Positions 35,653 through 43,923 of a DNA stretch of 64,000 nt are shown here, one piece after another. The notes below the pieces were generated by a model. The model made no database searches. It had not been told where the DNA came from and saw only the letters and a program-made list of their open reading frames with translations. Made by a program: the position numbers and the translations under genes. The stretch is from Neolewinella agarilytica (GTDB taxonomy: Bacteria > Bacteroidota > Bacteroidia > Chitinophagales > Saprospiraceae): assembly GCF_900110645.1 (NCBI RefSeq), contig NZ_FOFB01000013.1, forward strand, positions 1 through 64,000, read 5' to 3'. Position 1 is the first letter of the stretch. Each line of letters begins with the position of its first letter.

Positions 35653-36879
35653 ATGCCGAGAATTGTAACATTCGGAGAAATCATGCTTCGGCTTAGCCCG
35701 CCCGGCTGGAAACGTTTTTCTCAAGCATCTTCCTTTGACGCGATCTATGCCGGAGGAGAATCCAACGTAGCTTTTAGTCTCGCTAATTTCGGACTTGACA
35801 CTCGCTTTGTCACCCGAATCCCTGAGAACGACATCGGAGCGTGTGCACTTAACGCCCTGAATTCCTGCGGTGTAGACACCAATCATGTGATCCGGGGAGG
35901 AGAAAGGTTAGGTATTTACTTTCTGGAAACGGGCGCTATGCAACGGGGGGCTAAAGTAGTCTACGACAGAGCCTATTCCAGTATGACAACTATTATGCCA
36001 GGTCAAATTGACTGGGAAGCTGCATTCGAAGACGTAGATTGGTTTCATTGGACGGGAGTTACTCCGGGCCTCAGTCAATCCGCAGCGGATGCCTGCCTGG
36101 AAGCCTGTAAAGCCGCCGCCGACCGGGGAATTACCATCTCTTCAGACCCGAATTACCGTAAAGCCCTATGGAAATACGGCAAATCACCAGCAGAAGTTCT
36201 GCCGGCATTAGTTGAGTACAGTGATATCGTGATCAGCAGCAAATTTGACGCAGAAACACTATTCGATATTCCCTTTGAGGAAGAAGGCTTATGGAATAAA
36301 AATCCGGACAGCCGTACCAGCTATTCAGCCGTTGGCAAAGCAGTTATGCAACGGTTTCCAAAAGTAAAGAAGGTAATTTCCACTTCCCGGGGATCCATCA
36401 GTGCAAGCCATAACACCTGGTCGGCGATGTTGTGGGATGGTAAACAGATTCACACAAGTCCGACCTACGAACTGAGCCATATCGTAGACCGCGTTGGCGG
36501 TGGTGACAGTTTCATGGCTGGCCTGATTTACGGCTTCCTTACCTGGCCGCAAGAGGACCCAATGGCTCTCCGCTTTGCTGTTGCCGCTTCTGCACTTAAG
36601 CACTCTGTTTCCGGAGACACTAACCTGGCTACGGTCGACGAAGTTATGAGTTTATTACACGGTGACGGAAGTGGTCGGGTAAGCCGTTGGCCTCTCTACC
36701 CCAGCCCATTGTACCACCGCAGAGCGGCAACAATCATGTCAGGTTCTGCCGTAGCGTTTACCCGGGCGCTGCCCGGGGCGGAGAGCAGCGTGAAGTTGAT
36801 TCGGCTGTCTTCATTTTTCTTATCCTGCCGCATAAGGGTGAGCAACTGCCCGAAGGCCGATTCCGGTACTGCCTGGTGA
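35653..36879 (+). CDS. kdgK: PfkB-family sugar kinase (KDG kinase-like) with run-on C-terminus
   Basis: The first 346 residues match a PfkB/ribokinase-fold kinase of the 2-keto-3-deoxygluconate kinase type: FGEIMLRLSPPGW at the start, GGESNVAFSLANFGL, and the catalytic segment DRVGGGDSFMAGLIYGF. It should phosphorylate KDG, or a related keto-sugar acid, with ATP. Homologues end near the GDGSGRVSR here. Instead of a stop the frame reads TGG and continues about 62 residues (WPLYPSPLYHRR onward) antisense to the aroB 3' end. The run-on looks like a lost stop codon, TGA changed to TGG. No carbohydrate operon surrounds it. Confidence 0.85.
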   Translation: MPRIVTFGEIMLRLSPPGWKRFSQASSFDAIYAGGESNVAFSLANFGLDTRFVTRIPENDIGACALNALNSCGVDTNHVIRGGERLGIYFLETGAMQRGAKVVYDRAYSSMTTIMPGQIDWEAAFEDVDWFHWTGVTPGLSQSAADACLEACKAAADRGITISSDPNYRKALWKYGKSPAEVLPALVEYSDIVISSKFDAETLFDIPFEEEGLWNKNPDSRTSYSAVGKAVMQRFPKVKKVISTSRGSISASHNTWSAMLWDGKQIHTSPTYELSHIVDRVGGGDSFMAGLIYGFLTWPQEDPMALRFAVAASALKHSVSGDTNLATVDEVMSLLHGDGSGRVSRWPLYPSPLYHRRAATIMSGSAVAFTRALPGAESSVKLIRLSSFFLSCRIRVSNCPKADSGTAW

Positions 36880-37754
36880 CCGTAGATTTTCAGCAGATAG
36901 GTGGTAATTTCTTCGAGGTCATCACCTGACAGAGAGTCCAGCTGCGTGCTTAGCCAACTCTCCATTATCATACCCGCTGCCACGGCTTCGCCGTGGAACA
37001 AACGATCCTCCGTTTCCAGCCAAAAAGACTCAATGGCGTGACCAATGGTATGGCCGAAGTTCAGGGATTTGCGCAAGCCTTTCTCAAAGGGGTCCTCCAG
37101 CACGACTTCCCGTTTAATGTTTACACTTGCCGGGATGATGGTACTCCAGTCAACTTCCTCCAGTTTCGTAATCGTCTTGACCGCCTCCCACTGCTCCCGA
37201 TCAGCGATAAGTGCGTGCTTCACAATTTCTCCGTAGCCTGACCGGACTTCCCGGGCAGAAAGTGTTTTCAGGAAAGCCGGGTCAATCCAAACTGCGACCG
37301 GGTCATTGAAGACTCCGATACTGTTCTTGACATGATTAAAATCGATCCCCAGCTTCCCCCCAACGGAAGAGTCTACCATCGACAGGAGTGTGGTAGGAAT
37401 CTGTAAAAAGTCAATCCCACGCTTATAGGTAGAGGCCACAAAACCGCTCATATCTTCCAATACTCCGCCGCCCAGACAGATGGCGCACCAGCGGCGCCCT
37501 ACCCCAGCCTCAAACATGGCTTCCCAAAGTTCCTGGCAGGTTCCCAAGTGCTTATTGAGCTCTCCTTCCGGCGCCACCACCACCGGCGTCCCTTCCGGCA
37601 GGTAGTGCTCAATCAGAGGCAGACAGTCAATAACTGTGTTATCATCAGCAAAGACTATCCAGCCGGCGTATTCTTTGCCCCTGAGCCAGTCAAAGTGCTT
37701 CTGGGTAATAGAGCCAATTTCAATCTGATAGCTGTCAGCGACCTGAAGCGTCAT
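36696..37754 (-). CDS. aroB: 3-dehydroquinate synthase
   Basis: This 352-residue enzyme makes 3-dehydroquinate from DAHP in the shikimate pathway, using NAD+ and a divalent metal. Family motifs include LGGGVLEDMSGFVASTYKRG, PTTLLSMVDSSVGGKLGID, RSGYGEIVKHALI and NFGHTIGHAIES, the last with metal-binding histidines. It is of typical length and the stop at 36696 is in a plausible place, so this gene appears normal and the overlap of 184 bases comes from the run-on of the convergent kinase. It stands apart from other aro genes. Confidence 0.95.
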   Translation of the reverse strand: MTLQVADSYQIEIGSITQKHFDWLRGKEYAGWIVFADDNTVIDCLPLIEHYLPEGTPVVVAPEGELNKHLGTCQELWEAMFEAGVGRRWCAICLGGGVLEDMSGFVASTYKRGIDFLQIPTTLLSMVDSSVGGKLGIDFNHVKNSIGVFNDPVAVWIDPAFLKTLSAREVRSGYGEIVKHALIADREQWEAVKTITKLEEVDWSTIIPASVNIKREVVLEDPFEKGLRKSLNFGHTIGHAIESFWLETEDRLFHGEAVAAGMIMESWLSTQLDSLSGDDLEEITTYLLKIYGHQAVPESAFGQLLTLMRQDKKNEDSRINFTLLSAPGSARVNATAEPDMIVAALRWYNGLG

Positions 37755-37814
37755 GGAAGTTAATTTTAGGATGAAGGTAGGATGTTCATCGGGGAGTAAA
37801 ACTCCTACCGTTTA

Positions 37815-38174
37815 TTAAGAAAGGCCCTTAATCGATTTCTTTAGGTCCCTTTCGTGCATTTTCACCTGACTGGAAAATTCCGGAAGTAGAGATGCCACCC
37901 TCTTCAGGTCTTTCCCTTCCGAGGCTTTTTCCAATACAAGGCACAGAGCAGAGAGAGAGTCTGAACCAAGCACCTTCGCGTTCGACTTCAAAGTGTGAAA
38001 CACCCGCTTTAGGGAAACGAAATCCCGTTCACTGAATGCTTTAGACAATTGTCTTTTCATTTGTGTCAGGTCACGCAGGTAGACGTCAATGAGTTCCTGT
38101 TTAAAACTAAGATCTCCACTGGCCATGGAATCCAGTAGTTGAAGCCTGGTATCAAAAGTATAAGGAGAATGCAT
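37815..38174 (-). CDS. HPt domain phosphotransfer protein
   Basis: The 119-residue helical protein contains the histidine phosphotransfer pattern RVFHTLKSNAKVLGSDSLSALC with the phospho-accepting His near residue 60. Such stand-alone HPt proteins carry phosphate between a hybrid histidine kinase and a response regulator. No kinase is adjacent. The protein is soluble and has a weakly charged N-terminus (MHSPYTFDTRLQLLDSMASG). It begins 384 bases from the divergent helicase start. Confidence 0.8.
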   Translation of the reverse strand: MHSPYTFDTRLQLLDSMASGDLSFKQELIDVYLRDLTQMKRQLSKAFSERDFVSLKRVFHTLKSNAKVLGSDSLSALCLVLEKASEGKDLKRVASLLPEFSSQVKMHERDLKKSIKGLS

Positions 38175-38558
38175 AATGTAAGGATGTACTTTAAAACGGT
38201 CTGATAATCCCGTTTAAACGAGCTTCTGTCTCACGCTCCGAATCACATCGATTACCAGTGTACTGGTTGTAGTCAGCGCTACAACGTAGCCCGGGGACGC
38301 GCGAAAAACGCCACAAATGTAAAGTAAAGACGACAATGGTAGCAGCCAGGAACAATCAGAACCTGGTTGCAGCTGGCCCAAGCTAAAATGCACAGCAGCG
38401 CTCCATCATCCTCCCGCCCCCTTTAACATTGGCAGTGTGCCAGATATAAGGATACACCTTAGCCGTCAGACCAACTGAAGCAGGAGGAAATGCCCTTCAG
38501 GCGAATACGGTTGCCATTCTTACATCTGTTGTATTGCCTAATCATTTACCTTTGCTCT
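38175..38558. other. Intergenic region between HPt and helicase genes
   Basis: These 384 bases hold no gene that I can support. Two small hairpins are visible, gttgtag/ctacaac near 38267-38286 and an imperfect gcagccagg/cctggttgc pair near 38343-38372. A -7-like element, TACCTTTG, lies at the right end before the helicase start. A strong AGGAGG word at 38480-38486 precedes an ATG that would extend the helicase by 23 residues with a hydrophobic stretch; this is not favoured. Confidence 0.45.
38547..38554 (+). promoter_or_regulatory. Possible -7 element immediately before the helicase start
   Basis: TACCTTTG is a perfect match to the Bacteroidota -7 consensus and ends only four bases before the preferred ATG at 38559, implying a leaderless or nearly leaderless mRNA. 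No good TTG lies 19-21 bases upstream, so the support is partial. Confidence 0.45.
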
Positions 38559-39794
38559 ATGAAATTTACCGACTACCCGCTCGCTTCAGAAATTAAGCGA
38601 AGCATTGGCAAACTAGGCTGGAAGCGCCCCACGGACATCCAGTACAAAGCCATCCGGCACATCCTGGCCGGAGAGGACGTTATGGGTATCGCCCAAACGG
38701 GTACCGGTAAAACGGCAGCCTTTGCTATTCCCGTCTTACAGCTGATTCATACCGGCAAGGAAAACCAACGTCGCAAAGACGGCATCAAGTGCCTCATCAT
38801 GGTCCCTACACGTGAGCTGGCCATGCAACTCGATGAAGTATTTACGGCACTGGCCAACGGAACCCGGGTGAAGGTTTTTGCTCTTACTGGCGGCGTGGAG
38901 CAAGACCCACAAATTGCGCGACTCCAAAACGGTGTAGACATCCTCATCGCCACCCCCGGGCGGATGTTCGACCTGCTCAACCAGAAAATTCTCCGACTTG
39001 AACGGGTTAACATTCTCGTTCTCGACGAGGCCGACCTGATGCTCGACCTTGGTTTCATTGATGACATCCGCGGTGTACTCGGCCACCTGAAGATGCGGCG
39101 GCAAACATTATTTTTCTCCGCTACCATCAACGAGAAAATCAAAAAGCTGGCCTACACGCTAGTCAATAAGCCCATCCGCATTCAAATCTCTCCGAAGGAT
39201 CCGATCTCTCGCAATGTCGATCATTCTGTTGTATTTATTGAGATGGACGACAAACGCTTCTTTCTCGAACGGTTCATTAAGGAAAATCCCGAAGCCAAAA
39301 TATTAGCCTTTGTTCGCACCCGCGTCCGCGCCGAAAGAGTCCATAAAGCCATGAGCCGGGTTGACATCCCGACACTCTATCTACACGGTGACCTTAGCCA
39401 GGAAGAACGTAATACCGCTCTCGAAGCTTTCCGAAACGGCGAGCAACGCGTTATGATCGCTACTGATGTTAGCGCCAGAGGTATTGACATCCCTGACGTG
39501 ACGCATGTCATTAATTACGACCTGCCCGACCAGGCCGATAACTACGTCCATCGCGTCGGCCGTACCGGCCGTGGGGAACGCCGGGGCTTCGCCTACACTT
39601 TTTGTGCCCCGCAGGAACACGATAAGCTCAGGGCCATTGAGGCCTATACCGGCACCGAAATCAAGGTTGTGGAACTTGACCGGCAACAATACAAGGAAAC
39701 GCTTCACTTCAGCCGTACGGACAACATGAACCTGGACGAACTTTTGAAAGAAGCCGAGCAATGGGAAAAGGGAAAGAAGAAGAAAAAGCGGTAA
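38559..39794 (+). CDS. DEAD-box RNA helicase (RhlE/CsdA-type)
   Basis: The 411-residue protein contains all the DEAD-box motifs: Q motif (KRPTDIQYKAI), motif I (AQTGTGKTAAF), Ia (PTRELAMQL), II (VLDEADLML), III (FSATI) and VI (YVHRVGRTGRGERRG). It ends in a short Lys-rich tail (EQWEKGKKKKKR) that should bind RNA. It likely unwinds RNA in ribosome assembly, mRNA decay or cold growth. The ATG at 38559 gives the normal start MKFTDYPLASEIKRSIGKLG. A second, more divergent helicase is at 61.9-63.2 kb. Confidence 0.93.
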   Translation: MKFTDYPLASEIKRSIGKLGWKRPTDIQYKAIRHILAGEDVMGIAQTGTGKTAAFAIPVLQLIHTGKENQRRKDGIKCLIMVPTRELAMQLDEVFTALANGTRVKVFALTGGVEQDPQIARLQNGVDILIATPGRMFDLLNQKILRLERVNILVLDEADLMLDLGFIDDIRGVLGHLKMRRQTLFFSATINEKIKKLAYTLVNKPIRIQISPKDPISRNVDHSVVFIEMDDKRFFLERFIKENPEAKILAFVRTRVRAERVHKAMSRVDIPTLYLHGDLSQEERNTALEAFRNGEQRVMIATDVSARGIDIPDVTHVINYDLPDQADNYVHRVGRTGRGERRGFAYTFCAPQEHDKLRAIEAYTGTEIKVVELDRQQYKETLHFSRTDNMNLDELLKEAEQWEKGKKKKKR

Positions 39795-39800
39795 CTTTTT

Positions 39801-39866
39801 GTAGACGCGCTCCGCGATTTTAGGCACCTACCCTAAGGAGCACCTAAAAGCGCGAAGCGCGTCTGC
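39801..39866. terminator. Long GC-rich hairpin between convergent genes
   Basis: Arms 39801-39824 and 39843-39866 pair at 21 of 24 positions (gtagacgcgctccgcg-type with a T-run in the middle) around a loop of about 18 bases. It comes right after a T-run and the helicase stop, and before the AraC gene's stop at 39923. It fits a bidirectional terminator and may be a decayed fold-back element. Confidence 0.65.
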
Positions 39867-39922
39867 AAGAAAGAGGAGCGCAGCGATCCCTTTCGTCTGA
39901 AAGCCTGCGCAGCAGCGGGCGC

Positions 39923-40819
39923 CTAATCCGGCAACAGCCCTACAATCGTTTTGCGCAAATCACTCCGATACTCCGTCGGTGTTCTTCCGGTATGCTTTTT
40001 AAAGGCCCGGTTAAACTGACTGAGAGAATTGAAGCCACTATCGTAAGCTACTTCAGCGATAGTCGAGTGCTCGTCGCCCAGCAGCTTACAGGAATATACG
40101 ATCCGGAAGTTATTGAGGTAGGTGACAAAGGTTTTGCCCGTCACTTTTTTGAAGTAGCGACAAAAAGCTGGAACCGTCATGGAAGCCACCTTCGCAATTT
40201 CCGTAAGGGACATCTCATCCCGAAAGTTTTCGCTGATAAACTGCTGCACATCGTTAAACCGATCGTAGCCGTGCGTAGCAATTTGCAGGTGGAAGCCGTC
40301 AGCGTTAAGCGATTCATATTCCTGGCTTACCGCCAGGTTCTGTAAGATGTCGATCAGCAGCAACAAACGGCTAAGCGGATCAAGATCGATCAGTCGCTCC
40401 AGGCGAGAGCCCTGGACGGTGCGCGTAAGCCCCCCAAAAGAGAGTCCGTTCCTGGCTCGATCCATCAGGTCACTCACGCCACGCATTTCTGGCAGGTTGA
40501 GAAAATCGGCAGAAGGAAAATCGGTAGAGAACTGTACGACAGTTTCGGCCTTGTTTCCGGTAAAGCGATCCGTAAAACCCCAATGGGGCAAATTGGAGCC
40601 AATGAGAATGAGCTCACCATCCCGATAGTGAGACACGTGGCTCCCCACATGACGGCGACCATGGCCACCGCGAACATACACCAGTTCCAGCTCCGGATGA
40701 TAGTGCCAGTTAGGCAGCTTGTTTACCCGGATAGAAGGATCAGCGTAATGCTTTACTAAAAAAGAGGCTCCTGGCTGCGGCATTACCCGTTCTAATACGG
40801 GAGTGGTATTTAAATCCAT
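39923..40819 (-). CDS. AraC-family regulator with cupin sensor domain
   Basis: The 298-residue regulator has an N-terminal cupin-type ligand domain (NWHYHPELELVYVRGGHGRRH, then GELILIGSNLPHWGF) and a C-terminal AraC/XylS pair of helix-turn-helix motifs (SLTEIAKVASMTVPAFCRYF and STIAEVAYDSGFNSLSQFNR, then TGRTPTEYR). It probably binds a sugar or a related small ligand and controls carbohydrate genes. The target is not obvious, since its neighbours are a helicase and a small secreted protein. Its length and motifs are standard for the class. Confidence 0.9.
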   Translation of the reverse strand: MDLNTTPVLERVMPQPGASFLVKHYADPSIRVNKLPNWHYHPELELVYVRGGHGRRHVGSHVSHYRDGELILIGSNLPHWGFTDRFTGNKAETVVQFSTDFPSADFLNLPEMRGVSDLMDRARNGLSFGGLTRTVQGSRLERLIDLDPLSRLLLLIDILQNLAVSQEYESLNADGFHLQIATHGYDRFNDVQQFISENFRDEMSLTEIAKVASMTVPAFCRYFKKVTGKTFVTYLNNFRIVYSCKLLGDEHSTIAEVAYDSGFNSLSQFNRAFKKHTGRTPTEYRSDLRKTIVGLLPD

Positions 40820-41151
40820 GGGAAAAATTCTGACGACTGTACTAACGCAAACTATTGGTTGGACGTATCCATGCCCTAAAGTAACACATCAGATGAGATT
40901 CGGACGAGTCGGGGGGGTACAAACCTTTGCGGGAGGACTGTGCCAATATTGTCAATTGATGAGTTAATAAAGGGCCAAAAGGCGCATATATTACCCTAGC
41001 AATGCTGTTTTTTACCCCTTCAAATATCAATGGTTAATAAATGCGCAGTCTTTGCCAAGATACGCGTGGCAAACAGCGAATATTCGCTCCATCTTTGCAT
41101 TGCAATGAGGTCGGACATGCACCATTTGTGAACTACTAACCTCTTGAAACC
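40820..41151. promoter_or_regulatory. Divergent upstream region, AraC regulator and secreted protein
   Basis: This 332-base space separates two divergent genes. A CATCTTTG box at 41090-41097 lies about 55 bases before the secreted protein start and could be its -7 element. An exact TTG at the -33 position is absent. No RNA gene or repeat was recognised. Confidence 0.4.
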
Positions 41152-41751
41152 ATGAAAATAGTACTTAATCTATTTTGTCTGTTGGTTTTCTCTTCCGTAG
41201 CAACGGCATCGGTAGATCCATTTGACATTGTCGTCTTGGCAGACCAGTCTAATCAGAGTGTTGTCTTCCGCACAACGGTCGCTTTTGACCGTACGACAGA
41301 CTTTGAAATATACAGCAATTCCGGAGATCTTATCTTTCAGGAAGAGCTGGCCCCAGGAACCTTCTTAGCCAAACGGTTTAAGCAGAACAACTTTGGCCCG
41401 GGCAAGTATACCATAATTCTGGCAGATGCTGTCGGGAGAACGGAATTACCCGTAACGATGAGTAGTGATAACATTTCTACGGATCGGAACCTGGCCCTGC
41501 GGACGCAGTTTCCGGTTGTTGACCTGAAAAGCAGCGGTGTATTAGTGGTTAACTGCCGCAATAAGCCTTGCCGACGGATCAGCCTTCGGTTGACGGACAA
41601 AGCTGGAGAGGAAATCTTCAGTGAGGAAGTTGACGGAAAAGCAAGCGTCCGGCGTTCCTACCAATTGAATCAACTGGCGGCGGGAGATTATCTCGTCACC
41701 ATCTCGTCGAAAGACGTACAGAACTATACAGCAGCCTTTACGCTGCGCTAA
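41152..41751 (+). CDS. Secreted protein with two beta-sandwich-like halves, unknown function
   Basis: The 199-residue product starts with a signal peptide (MKIVLNLFCLLVFSSVATAS). The mature part has two similar halves with the pattern of small Ig-like or T9SS-C-terminal-like beta-sandwiches. Each half has VVFRTTVAFDRTTDFEIYS or VVNCRNKPCRRISLRLTD, followed by a GKYTIILADAVGR or AGDYLVTISSKDVQ ending. No clear sorting signal is seen, though the second half resembles the type A C-terminal domain. It is a stand-alone gene with a strong terminator after it. A periplasmic or exported role is likely. The function is unknown. Confidence 0.7.
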   Translation: MKIVLNLFCLLVFSSVATASVDPFDIVVLADQSNQSVVFRTTVAFDRTTDFEIYSNSGDLIFQEELAPGTFLAKRFKQNNFGPGKYTIILADAVGRTELPVTMSSDNISTDRNLALRTQFPVVDLKSSGVLVVNCRNKPCRRISLRLTDKAGEEIFSEEVDGKASVRRSYQLNQLAAGDYLVTISSKDVQNYTAAFTLR

Positions 41752-41780
41752 GATTTTTTGCATGATCGACTTTAAGTTTT

Positions 41781-41817
41781 CGCCCCTCTCGGCTTTTTGC
41801 CGGGGGGGGCTTTTTTT
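41781..41817 (+). terminator. Intrinsic terminator after the secreted protein gene
   Basis: A GC-rich stem (cgcccctctcggc and gccggggggggc) with a T-loop is followed by seven T. It is placed 29 bases after the stop of the upstream gene and fits a textbook rho-independent terminator. Confidence 0.85.
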
Positions 41818-41859
41818 GTGGTCGGTACTTAAGCCTCTTAGTTAGCTACAGCATTTTGG

Positions 41860-41883
41860 GGCGTCCCGCAGTTTTGCGGGACA
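41860..41883. repeat. Palindromic repeat GGCGTCCCGCA..TGCGGGACA, copy 1
   Basis: The 24-base palindrome ggcgtcccgcagttttgcgg followed by gaca has a second copy at 48663-48686 on the opposite orientation, differing only in the loop. It may be a REP-like element. It lies in the 344-base space between the secreted protein gene and the CAT-like gene; the rest of that space holds no recognised feature. Confidence 0.6.
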
Positions 41884-42095
41884 GGAGCAGAGAAAGCCGT
41901 TGAGGAGCATAGTTTGGGGCAGGCATTGCGATCAGGATTACCAGATGCACCACCTATGAGAAGATCAATCTTCACCTACAGGGATTTCAGCATCCAGCGG
42001 CCAGGTCAGGATAATCAACTCGTTAGTGCCTTTGGTTATTTAAACGTGCTCCTTCACGCCAAGTGTAAGGACCTTAAATACCTATCTTCACCTCC

Positions 42096-42749
42096 ATGAA
42101 AAAGATCTCTTTCGAAGACCCTCACCGCCGCCTCCACTTCGATTTTTTTCGGAATATGGATAGTCCGCACTTTGGCATAACGGCAGACGTAGACATCACA
42201 ATATTTCTTGATTGTGTACGACGATCACCAGGCTTACGGTTCACGCCGGCCATTGTATATCTCATTACTCAAACAGCCTTGGAGATTTCTCCCTTTTGCT
42301 GGCGCATCAGAGGAGAAGAAGTTGTTGCGCATGATAATCTGAAGCCTAGTTTCACCGTACCTACTGCTGCGTCTTCAGTGTTTAGCTTTTGCACCGTCCC
42401 CTATCTGCAAGACCCCACTGACTTTCACACCCTTGCCGAAGAAACCATCGAGGCCATGAAAGAAAACCCGAGCTTTGAAGACGAGCCAGGCGCAGACGAC
42501 TACCTCTTCCTGTCCGCCTTCCCCTGGGCGAGTTTCACCAGCATAACCCATGCAATGAATCATTCACCAGCCGATAGCATACCGCGTATCACCTGGGGGA
42601 AATACTATAAAAGAGACCAGAAAGTATTTCTTCCGCTAGGCGTACAAGCGCATCATGCCTTGGTTGATGGCAGCGATATTGGCCGATACTATCAACTCCT
42701 TGAGCAAAAACTGAAGGACAGCGAAAATATTTTTGACAAATTCCTATGA
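42096..42749 (+). CDS. Chloramphenicol acetyltransferase-like enzyme (CatA family)
   Basis: This 217-residue protein is a type A chloramphenicol acetyltransferase-like trimeric enzyme. It has the N-terminal family part (DPHRRLHFDFFRNMDSPHFG), a middle with ALEISPFCWRIRGEE, and the catalytic segment VQAHHALVDGSDIGRYYQ, whose HHxxxDG holds the acetyl-CoA-reactive histidine. Chromosomal members in Bacteroidota may act on other substrates, so drug resistance is not implied. It lies alone with no mobile-element genes nearby, and composition matches the surroundings. Confidence 0.85.
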   Translation: MKKISFEDPHRRLHFDFFRNMDSPHFGITADVDITIFLDCVRRSPGLRFTPAIVYLITQTALEISPFCWRIRGEEVVAHDNLKPSFTVPTAASSVFSFCTVPYLQDPTDFHTLAEETIEAMKENPSFEDEPGADDYLFLSAFPWASFTSITHAMNHSPADSIPRITWGKYYKRDQKVFLPLGVQAHHALVDGSDIGRYYQLLEQKLKDSENIFDKFL

Positions 42750-43007
42750 TTTCTCACTTTTTTACCACCAAGCATTATTTGGGGATAAAACGCCCCGCGA
42801 AATACACTTAGTTACTATTTCTATTAAACAGAATAAATTTGGGAAAATGCGAATCCCCTTGCTCCCTCAACCTAATCAGCACCTGCGTATAGCGCCCAAA
42901 ACATTTGATTATCAGATAGTTCGGCATAACTTTACATTTAAATTGGCGTTAGTGTACATAGAACACTATCCAAGTCCTTCCATCTGTAAAAAAACCACAC
43001 TACTATT
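42750..43007. other. AT-rich spacer upstream of the fusion protein gene
   Basis: A 92-codon frame that begins inside the CAT-like gene crosses this space, but it has no recognisable domain and poor codon bias, so no gene is called. I see no hairpin or clear promoter here. Confidence 0.45.
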
Positions 43008-43733
43008 ATGATTAAGAAGTCTGTTGTAAAATCAAAAAATCAGTACAAGGTTACTTTTGAGGTCCCTTCTGATCTTATCGGAGCCGGCCGTGAAGTACGG
43101 GTACTGGCTAATTTCAACGACTGGAGTTGGGACGGAGGCCTGGTCATGAAAAATGGCAAAGGCACCTATAAAGCCAGCACTGAACTGCCCGCAGGCCATT
43201 ACCAATTCCGCTACCTGGTTGATGGTTGGGACTGGAAAAATGACGACAGTGCCGAAGCTTATACCGATAGCGGATACGGTACGATCAACTGCTGTTTTGC
43301 TTTAGATGCTATTGCTGCCAAGAAGGCCGCGCCTAAAAAAGCAGCTCCCAAGAAAGCTGCTCCAGCGAAGAAAGCCGCTGCGAAGCCTGCTGCGAAGAAG
43401 GCCGCCCCTAAGAAAGCCGCTCCAGCTAAAAAAGCTGCTCCCAAGAAGGCTGCTCCTGCGAAAAAAGCCGCTGCGAAAAAAGCTGACGATCTGAAGCGCA
43501 TTGAAGGCATCGGCCCGAAAATCGCCGGTCTGCTCAACGATGCTAACATTCACACTTTCGCCCAGCTGGGCAAAGCCAGCCCCAAGAAACTTGCTGACGT
43601 ACTGCAGGCCGCAGGCGCGCGTTTCCGTCTTGCTAAGCCTGACACCTGGCAGGAACAGGCTAAACTAGCCGCTGCCGGTAAAGACGCTGAACTGAAAACG
43701 CTGCAGGATTCCCTGAAGGGAGGCCGTCGCTAA
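43008..43733 (+). CDS. E-set/CBM48-like domain fused to histone-H1-like linker and HhH domain
   Basis: The 241-residue protein has three clear parts. Residues 10-98 resemble an isoamylase/AMPK-beta-type carbohydrate-binding E-set domain (VRVLANFNDWSWDGGLVMKN, PAGHYQFRYLVDGWDWKN). Residues 103-159 are Ala/Lys/Pro repeats (AAPKKAAPKKAAPAKKAAAK) like histone H1 tails. Residues 160-225 form a helix-hairpin-helix-type domain (LKRIEGIGPKIAGLLNDANI, then TFAQLGKASPKKLADVLQAAG). The last domain is also found as an extension of ribosomal protein L21 in some Bacteroidota. It lies 190 bp upstream of glgB, which suggests a link to glycogen, while the tail suggests nucleic-acid binding. Function is unknown. 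Confidence 0.78.
   Translation: MIKKSVVKSKNQYKVTFEVPSDLIGAGREVRVLANFNDWSWDGGLVMKNGKGTYKASTELPAGHYQFRYLVDGWDWKNDDSAEAYTDSGYGTINCCFALDAIAAKKAAPKKAAPKKAAPAKKAAAKPAAKKAAPKKAAPAKKAAPKKAAPAKKAAAKKADDLKRIEGIGPKIAGLLNDANIHTFAQLGKASPKKLADVLQAAGARFRLAKPDTWQEQAKLAAAGKDAELKTLQDSLKGGRR
43318..43490 (+). repeat. In-gene AAPKK-coding repeat tract
   Basis: Inside the fusion gene, about 170 bases repeat a 15- to 30-base unit encoding AAPKKAAPAKKAA. The third codon positions vary, so the repeat is older at DNA level than simple slippage, but length variation between strains is likely. Confidence 0.75.
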
Positions 43734-43770
43734 TTCTATGCATGGCTGATGAATTTCAGCTTCTCTTCTG

Positions 43771-43822
43771 CGCTTCGCCCATCGCTCTCCGGTAAGGAAA
43801 GCTTTGGGCGAAGCGTTTTTTT
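43771..43822 (+). terminator. Terminator after the fusion protein gene
   Basis: An 11-bp stem (cgcttcgccca at 43771-43781, tgggcgaagcg at 43805-43815) with a 23-base loop is followed by seven T. It separates the fusion gene from glgB, although glgB starts only about 100 bases later. Confidence 0.75.
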
Positions 43823-43923
43823 ATGCTGTTAACATCTGTCAAGTTGATCCGTTAGACTTATGTTAGCAGCTTAATTGGTAATGCGCCCGTAAGCCATTCC
43901 ACTTTAGAAAATTTTCCCAGCCT

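Noticed and set aside
42733-43011. 92-codon frame after the CAT-like gene
   Set aside because: It starts inside the CAT-like gene and has an atypical composition without any domain, so it is likely chance.
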